From NCBI RefSeq assembly GCF_003315235.1, contig NZ_QNRU01000008.1:1-64000 (forward strand): a stretch of 64,000 bases of DNA, given 5' to 3'. The notes beneath the pieces are model-generated. The model ran no database searches. It was not told the DNA's origin and was given only the letters and a program-made list of their open reading frames with translations. Shown here one piece after another: positions 60,149 through 64,000 of the stretch. Numbering within the stretch: position 1 is the first letter of the stretch; every line of letters starts with the position of its first letter. Source of the stretch: Neisseria gonorrhoeae (lineage in GTDB: Bacteria; Pseudomonadota; Gammaproteobacteria; Burkholderiales; Neisseriaceae). Both the position numbers and the translations under genes were made by a program.

Positions 60149-61498
60149 TTACGCCGTTTCTTCCAACTCGATTGAAGCCGCCAAAAGCGACAGACGTGCC
60201 ATTACGCCGTAAACGTAGAGGCGGTTATGTTCGTTGTCCACGTCGCAGTCTTTTTCAGAACGCGGCATACCGAGCGAATCCCATTGTTCGAATACGCGTT
60301 TGCAGGCTTCTGGAGCTTCTTGCGAATTATCGCCGTTACCGGTAGGAATGCTGTTGGACAGCGGCACAAACACCATACCGCCGGCGTTGAGGTTTTCGTC
60401 CGCACCGCGCCCTTCGTGTACGCGGAAAAAGCCGCCGATGACGAAACGGTCCATCATATAGACGACGGGTTCGCACACCGCGCCGTTCAAGGTTTCATAG
60501 GTATAAACCCCTTCTTGGACAATCACTTCGCTGACTTCCAAGCCCTCTTTCACCTTCGCCATTTTGTTGCGGTTTTTGCGGTTCAAGCCGCGCACTTCGT
60601 CGGAGGATTTGACGCTCATCACACCCATGCCGTAAGTGCCGGCATCGGCTTTGACGATGACGAAAGGTTTGTCGGCAATGCCCGATTCGTCGTATTTGGC
60701 TTGAATTTTCGCCAGCACGCGTTCTACCGCTTCCGCCAGCGCATCTTCACCTTCGCGCCCTTGGAAGTCCAAACCGCCGATTTTTTCAAAATACGGGTTG
60801 ATCTGCCATTCATCGATGTCAATCAGCTTGGCAAATTCGGCGGCAACTTGGTTGTACGCGCCGAAATGATTTGTTTTGCGGCGCGTCGTCCAACCGCCGT
60901 GCAGCGGCGGCAAAACGGTTTGGCCGATGCCTTTGAGAATGTCGGGAATGCCGGCGGACAAATCGTTGTTCAACAAAACCACGCAAGGCGAAAAGCCGTC
61001 GGCAAGGTGGACGCGGTCGCGGGTTCGCAGCAAAGGCTCAAGCAGGATTTTGTCGCCCAATGCAGTTTCAAATTCGGCCGGTTCGGTTACTTCCGGATTC
61101 AGGCTGCCCAAGCGCACTTCACACCCTGCCGAACGGAAAATCTCGCCGAGGGCGTAAACGTTTTGCAGGTAAAACGTATTGCGCGTGTGGTTTTCGGGAA
61201 TAATCAATACGGATTTCTCCGTTTCGCAGGCGCGTTGCACCGCATCTTGCGCGGCAACCGCCGCCAGCGGGATGAAATTCGGATTCAGATTATTGAAGCC
61301 GCCCGGAAACAAATTCATATCGATAGACGAAATTTTGTAACCGGCGTTGCGTATATCGACCGAACCGTAAAACGGCGGGCGGTGCGCGTTCCACTGCGTG
61401 CGGAACCACGCCTCGATTTTGGCGTGATTGGACAGGATTTTTGCCTCAAACGCCTGAAGTTGCGCCGAATGTTCGGGCGACATAACCGGTAATTTCAT
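60149..61498 (-). CDS. gshA: Glutamate-cysteine ligase (proteobacterial GshA type)
   Basis: A 449-residue protein that joins glutamate and cysteine, the first step of glutathione synthesis. It belongs to the GshA family distinct from E. coli enzyme: GSVDIRNAGYKISSIDMNLF, then PGGFNNLNPNF, IPENHTRNTFYLQNV, and the ATP-grasp-like KADAGTYGMGVMSVKSSDEV. Start MKLPVMSPEH at 61498, preceded by CGAAAGATG context; the upstream extension is unsupported. Divergent from leuC across a 251-base AT-rich gap. Confidence 0.93.
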   Translation of the reverse strand: MKLPVMSPEHSAQLQAFEAKILSNHAKIEAWFRTQWNAHRPPFYGSVDIRNAGYKISSIDMNLFPGGFNNLNPNFIPLAAVAAQDAVQRACETEKSVLIIPENHTRNTFYLQNVYALGEIFRSAGCEVRLGSLNPEVTEPAEFETALGDKILLEPLLRTRDRVHLADGFSPCVVLLNNDLSAGIPDILKGIGQTVLPPLHGGWTTRRKTNHFGAYNQVAAEFAKLIDIDEWQINPYFEKIGGLDFQGREGEDALAEAVERVLAKIQAKYDESGIADKPFVIVKADAGTYGMGVMSVKSSDEVRGLNRKNRNKMAKVKEGLEVSEVIVQEGVYTYETLNGAVCEPVVYMMDRFVIGGFFRVHEGRGADENLNAGGMVFVPLSNSIPTGNGDNSQEAPEACKRVFEQWDSLGMPRSEKDCDVDNEHNRLYVYGVMARLSLLAASIELEETA

Positions 61499-61665
61499 CT
61501 TTCGTCTGCCTCTGTGTGTTTTTTGACAAGGTACAGATAATAATGCTTTTGAAAGAATGACGACAAGTATTCTTTCGTATCGAATCATTCTTTAGATATA
61601 ACGAAATGAACAATATGTCTAATTTTTTCGTTAAAATTGTTTACAAAATAACACTGACTCAAAAA

Positions 61666-61693
61666 TTAGACAAAATCTGTTGCGCAGTATAAA
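61666..61693 (+). promoter_or_regulatory. leuC: Candidate leuC promoter
   Basis: TTAGAC (61666-61671), 16-base spacer, TATAAA (61688-61693), about 55 bases before the leuC ATG. The rest of the 61499-61749 gap is AT-rich with no other signal. No leader peptide with Leu codons is visible. Confidence 0.45.
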
Positions 61694-61749
61694 GAATACG
61701 TCTAAAATCCGCCCAATCCGCATCACCATTTATCCAAAAGAACAACATC

Positions 61750-63159
61750 ATGACGGCACAAACCCTCTACGACAAACTCTGGAACAGCCACGTCGTCCGC
61801 GAAGAAGAAGACGGCACCGTCCTGCTTTACATCGACCGCCATCTGGTTCACGAAGTAACCAGCCCGCAGGCGTTTGAAGGTCTGAAAATGGCGGGGCGCA
61901 AGCTGTGGCGCATCGACAGCGTGGTCTCCACCGCCGACCACAACACCCCGACCGGCGATTGGGACAAAGGCATCCAAGACCCGATTTCCAAGCTGCAAGT
62001 CGATACGTTGGATCAAAACATCAAAGAGTTTGGCGCACTCGCCTACTTCCCGTTTATGGACAAAGGCCAGGGCATCGTACACGTTATGGGGCCCGAACAA
62101 GGCGCGACCCTGCCCGGGATGACCGTCGTCTGCGGCGATTCGCACACTTCCACCCACGGCGCATTCGGCGCACTGGCACACGGCATCGGCACTTCCGAAG
62201 TCGAACACACGATGGCGACCCAGTGCATTACCGCGAAAAAATCCAAATCTATGCTGATTGCCGTTGACGGCAAATTAAAAGCGGGCGTTACCGCCAAAGA
62301 CGTGGCGCTCTACATCATCGGGCAAATCGGCACGGCGGGCGGCACGGGTTACGCCGTCGAGTTCGGCGGCGAAGCCATCCGCAGCCTTTCGATGGAAGGC
62401 AGGATGACCCTGTGCAATATGGCGATTGAGGCAGGCGCGCGTTCCGGTATGGTTGCCGTCGATCAAACCACCATCGACTATGTCAAAGGCAAGCCCTTCG
62501 CACCCGAAGGCGAAGCTTGGGACAAAGCCGTCGAGTACTGGCGCACGCTGGTGTCTGACGAAGGCGCGGTTTTTGATAAAGAATACCGTTTCAACGCCGA
62601 AGACATCGAACCGCAAGTTACTTGGGGCACGTCGCCCGAAATGGTTTTAAACATCGGCGGCAAAGTGCCGAATCCCGCCGAAGAAACCGATCCGGTCAAA
62701 CGCAGCGGCATAGAGCGCGCACTCGAATATATGGGTTTGAAGGCCGGTACGCCGCTGAACGAAATCCCTGTCGATATCGTCTTTATCGGCTCTTGCACCA
62801 ACAGCCGCATCGAAGACTTGCGCGAAGCCGCTGCTATCGCCAAAGGCCATAAAAAAGCCGGCAACGTACAGCGCGTGTTAATCGTCCCCGGCTCCGGTTT
62901 GGTTAAAGAACAAGCCGAAAAAGAAGGCTTGGACAAAATTTTCATCGAAGCCGGTTTTGAATGGCGCGAACCGGGCTGTTCGATGTGCCTTGCGATGAAT
63001 GCCGACCGCCTCGCGCCGAGGCAACGCTGCGCCTCCACGTCCAACCGCAATTTTGAAGGCCGCCAAGGCAACGGCGGGCGCACCCACCTCGTCAGCCCCG
63101 CTATGGCCGCCGCCGCCGCCGTTACCGGACACTTTACCGACATCCGCACGATGGCGTAA
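61750..63159 (+). CDS. leuC: 3-isopropylmalate dehydratase large subunit
   Basis: A 469-residue aconitase-family iron-sulfur subunit of leucine synthesis. [20 protein letters not shown], cluster cysteines in [10 protein letters not shown]-like [14 protein letters not shown] and [11 protein letters not shown], and [20 protein letters not shown] are intact. Start [16 protein letters not shown]. The partner leuD lies downstream, with a small lipoprotein gene between. Confidence 0.97.
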   Translation: MTAQTLYDKLWNSHVVREEEDGTVLLYIDRHLVHEVTSPQAFEGLKMAGRKLWRIDSVVSTADHNTPTGDWDKGIQDPISKLQVDTLDQNIKEFGALAYFPFMDKGQGIVHVMGPEQGATLPGMTVVCGDSHTSTHGAFGALAHGIGTSEVEHTMATQCITAKKSKSMLIAVDGKLKAGVTAKDVALYIIGQIGTAGGTGYAVEFGGEAIRSLSMEGRMTLCNMAIEAGARSGMVAVDQTTIDYVKGKPFAPEGEAWDKAVEYWRTLVSDEGAVFDKEYRFNAEDIEPQVTWGTSPEMVLNIGGKVPNPAEETDPVKRSGIERALEYMGLKAGTPLNEIPVDIVFIGSCTNSRIEDLREAAAIAKGHKKAGNVQRVLIVPGSGLVKEQAEKEGLDKIFIEAGFEWREPGCSMCLAMNADRLAPRQRCASTSNRNFEGRQGNGGRTHLVSPAMAAAAAVTGHFTDIRTMA

Positions 63160-63253
63160 GTATTTTCAGGCAGTCTTTAAGAATTTGACGAGGCCGTCTG
63201 AAATATGTCCCGTAAGGCAGAAACACCTAATATTCAAACCAAGGAGTTTAACC

Positions 63254-63508
63254 ATGAACAAACTTTTCGTTACCGCCCTGTCCGCCCTCGCCTTGTCCGC
63301 CTGCGCCGGCACTTGGCAGGGCGCGAAACAAGACACCGCCCGCAACCTTGACAAAACACAGGCCGCCGCCGAACGCGCCGCCGAACAAACAGGCAACGCC
63401 GTCGAAAAAGGTTGGGACAAAACCAAAGAAGCCGTCAAAAAAGGCGGCAATGCCGTCGGACGCGGCATTTCCCATCTCGGCAAAAAAATCGAAAACGCCA
63501 CCGAATAA
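63254..63508 (+). CDS. Small entericidin-like lipoprotein
   Basis: An 84-residue protein with its own AAGGAG ribosome-binding site. [20 protein letters not shown] has lipobox LSAC; the mature part is a charged helical repeat ([20 protein letters not shown], then [16 protein letters not shown]) like entericidin or LEA-type segments. It sits between leuC and leuD, an unusual place for a lipoprotein. Function unknown. Confidence 0.85.
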   Translation: MNKLFVTALSALALSACAGTWQGAKQDTARNLDKTQAAAERAAEQTGNAVEKGWDKTKEAVKKGGNAVGRGISHLGKKIENATE

Positions 63509-63517
63509 CCGATTTGC

Positions 63518-63549
63518 GATGCCGTCTGAAACCGTTTCAGACGGCATCG
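63518..63549 (+). terminator. Inverted uptake pair between the lipoprotein and leuD
   Basis: GATGCCGTCTGAAAC and GTTTCAGACGGCATC with almost no loop, ten bases after the lipoprotein stop and 21 before leuD. It lacks a T run and may attenuate rather than end transcription. Confidence 0.6.
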
Positions 63550-63569
63550 TCAGCACAAGACGCAAACCC

Positions 63570-64000
63570 ATGAAAGCCTTTACCAAAATCACCGCCATCG
63601 TCGCCCCGCTCGACCGCAGCAACGTCGATACCGATGCCATCATCCCCAAACAATTTCTGAAATCCATCAAACGCAGCGGCTTCGGCCCCAACGCCTTTGA
63701 CGAATGGCGTTACCTCGACCACGGCGAACCGGGCATGGACAACGGCAAACGCCCGTTGAACCCCGATTTTTCCCTGAACCAGCCGCGTTACCAAGGCGCG
63801 CAAATCCTGTTGACGCGTAAAAACTTCGGTTGCGGCTCTTCACGCGAACATGCCCCTTGGGCATTGGACGACTACGGCTTCCGCGCCATTATCGCCCCCA
63901 GCTTCGCCGACATCTTCTTTAACAACTGCTACAAAAACGGCCTTTTGCCCATCGTGTTGACCGAAGAACAAGTCGACCGGCTTTTCAAAGAAGTCGAAGC
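63570..64000 (+). CDS. leuD: 3-isopropylmalate dehydratase small subunit, cut by the window edge
   Basis: The first 143 codons of Leu[21 protein letters not shown], then [19 protein letters not shown] and [19 protein letters not shown], the family signature, then [20 protein letters not shown]. It forms the isomerase with LeuC. The remainder is beyond the end of the window. Confidence 0.96.
   Translation, partial: MKAFTKITAIVAPLDRSNVDTDAIIPKQFLKSIKRSGFGPNAFDEWRYLDHGEPGMDNGKRPLNPDFSLNQPRYQGAQILLTRKNFGCGSSREHAPWALDDYGFRAIIAPSFADIFFNNCYKNGLLPIVLTEEQVDRLFKEVE

Overview
The window comes from a pathogenic Neisseria. The 12-base DNA uptake sequence ATGCCGTCTGAA recurs throughout, often as inverted pairs that double as terminators. 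Three ~105-bp Correia elements (CREE), dRS3 repeats (ATTCCC-N8-GGGAAT) and three IS1016 remnants are also present. The number of freshly broken genes (Mu-like tail genes, TPS proteins, an autotransporter, a transporter) suggests N. gonorrhoeae more than N. meningitidis, but the sequence alone does not settle the species. I see no rRNA, tRNA or CRISPR array.

Layout. 1-7.2 kb: end of a Mu-like prophage tail module (baseplate V, W/gp25, J, tail protein I, fibre, fibre-assembly protein, small phage protein), almost all frameshifted, with a higBA pair whose toxin is frameshifted. 7.3-9.0 kb: a frameshifted hicB antitoxin and a frameshifted lipoprotein. 9.2-18.4 kb: the complete glucose to Entner-Doudoroff cluster, with zwf-pgl-glk-hexR-pgi on the minus strand divergent from edd-eda on the plus strand. 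Two HexR-like palindromes lie in the shared promoter region and a CREE lies in the edd leader. 19-22 kb: a zinc alcohol dehydrogenase, mutY, and an IS1016 relic carrying a foreign membrane-protein gene. 22-30.5 kb: a dead two-partner-secretion locus (tpsA, tpsB) bracketed by IS1016 remnants. 31-32.5 kb: a riboflavin gene (ribB) fused to an N-terminal helix-turn-helix-like segment. 32.7-40.4 kb: a type I restriction-modification locus (hsdR, hsdS, hsdM) with two AT-rich intact genes inserted between hsdS and hsdM. I interpret these as the Kiwa anti-phage pair kwaA/kwaB. hsdR and hsdM are both broken, whereas hsdS, kwaA and kwaB are open. 40.5-49 kb: rarA, a dead autotransporter, a dead LysR regulator and a dead DUF3360 transporter. 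49-64 kb: housekeeping genes (thrC, fpr, ccoI, hflX, queH, radC, gshA, leuC, leuD) with a few small lipoprotein or hypothetical genes.

How the genes work together. Glucokinase, G6P dehydrogenase, lactonase, Edd and Eda form one linear route from glucose to pyruvate plus glyceraldehyde-3-phosphate. HexR probably senses KDPG and represses both arms of the divergon. CcoI supplies copper to cbb3 oxidase. leuC/leuD belong to leucine synthesis. The accessory stretch from 32.7 to 40.4 kb is a defence island whose restriction component has decayed while its candidate Kiwa component remains open.
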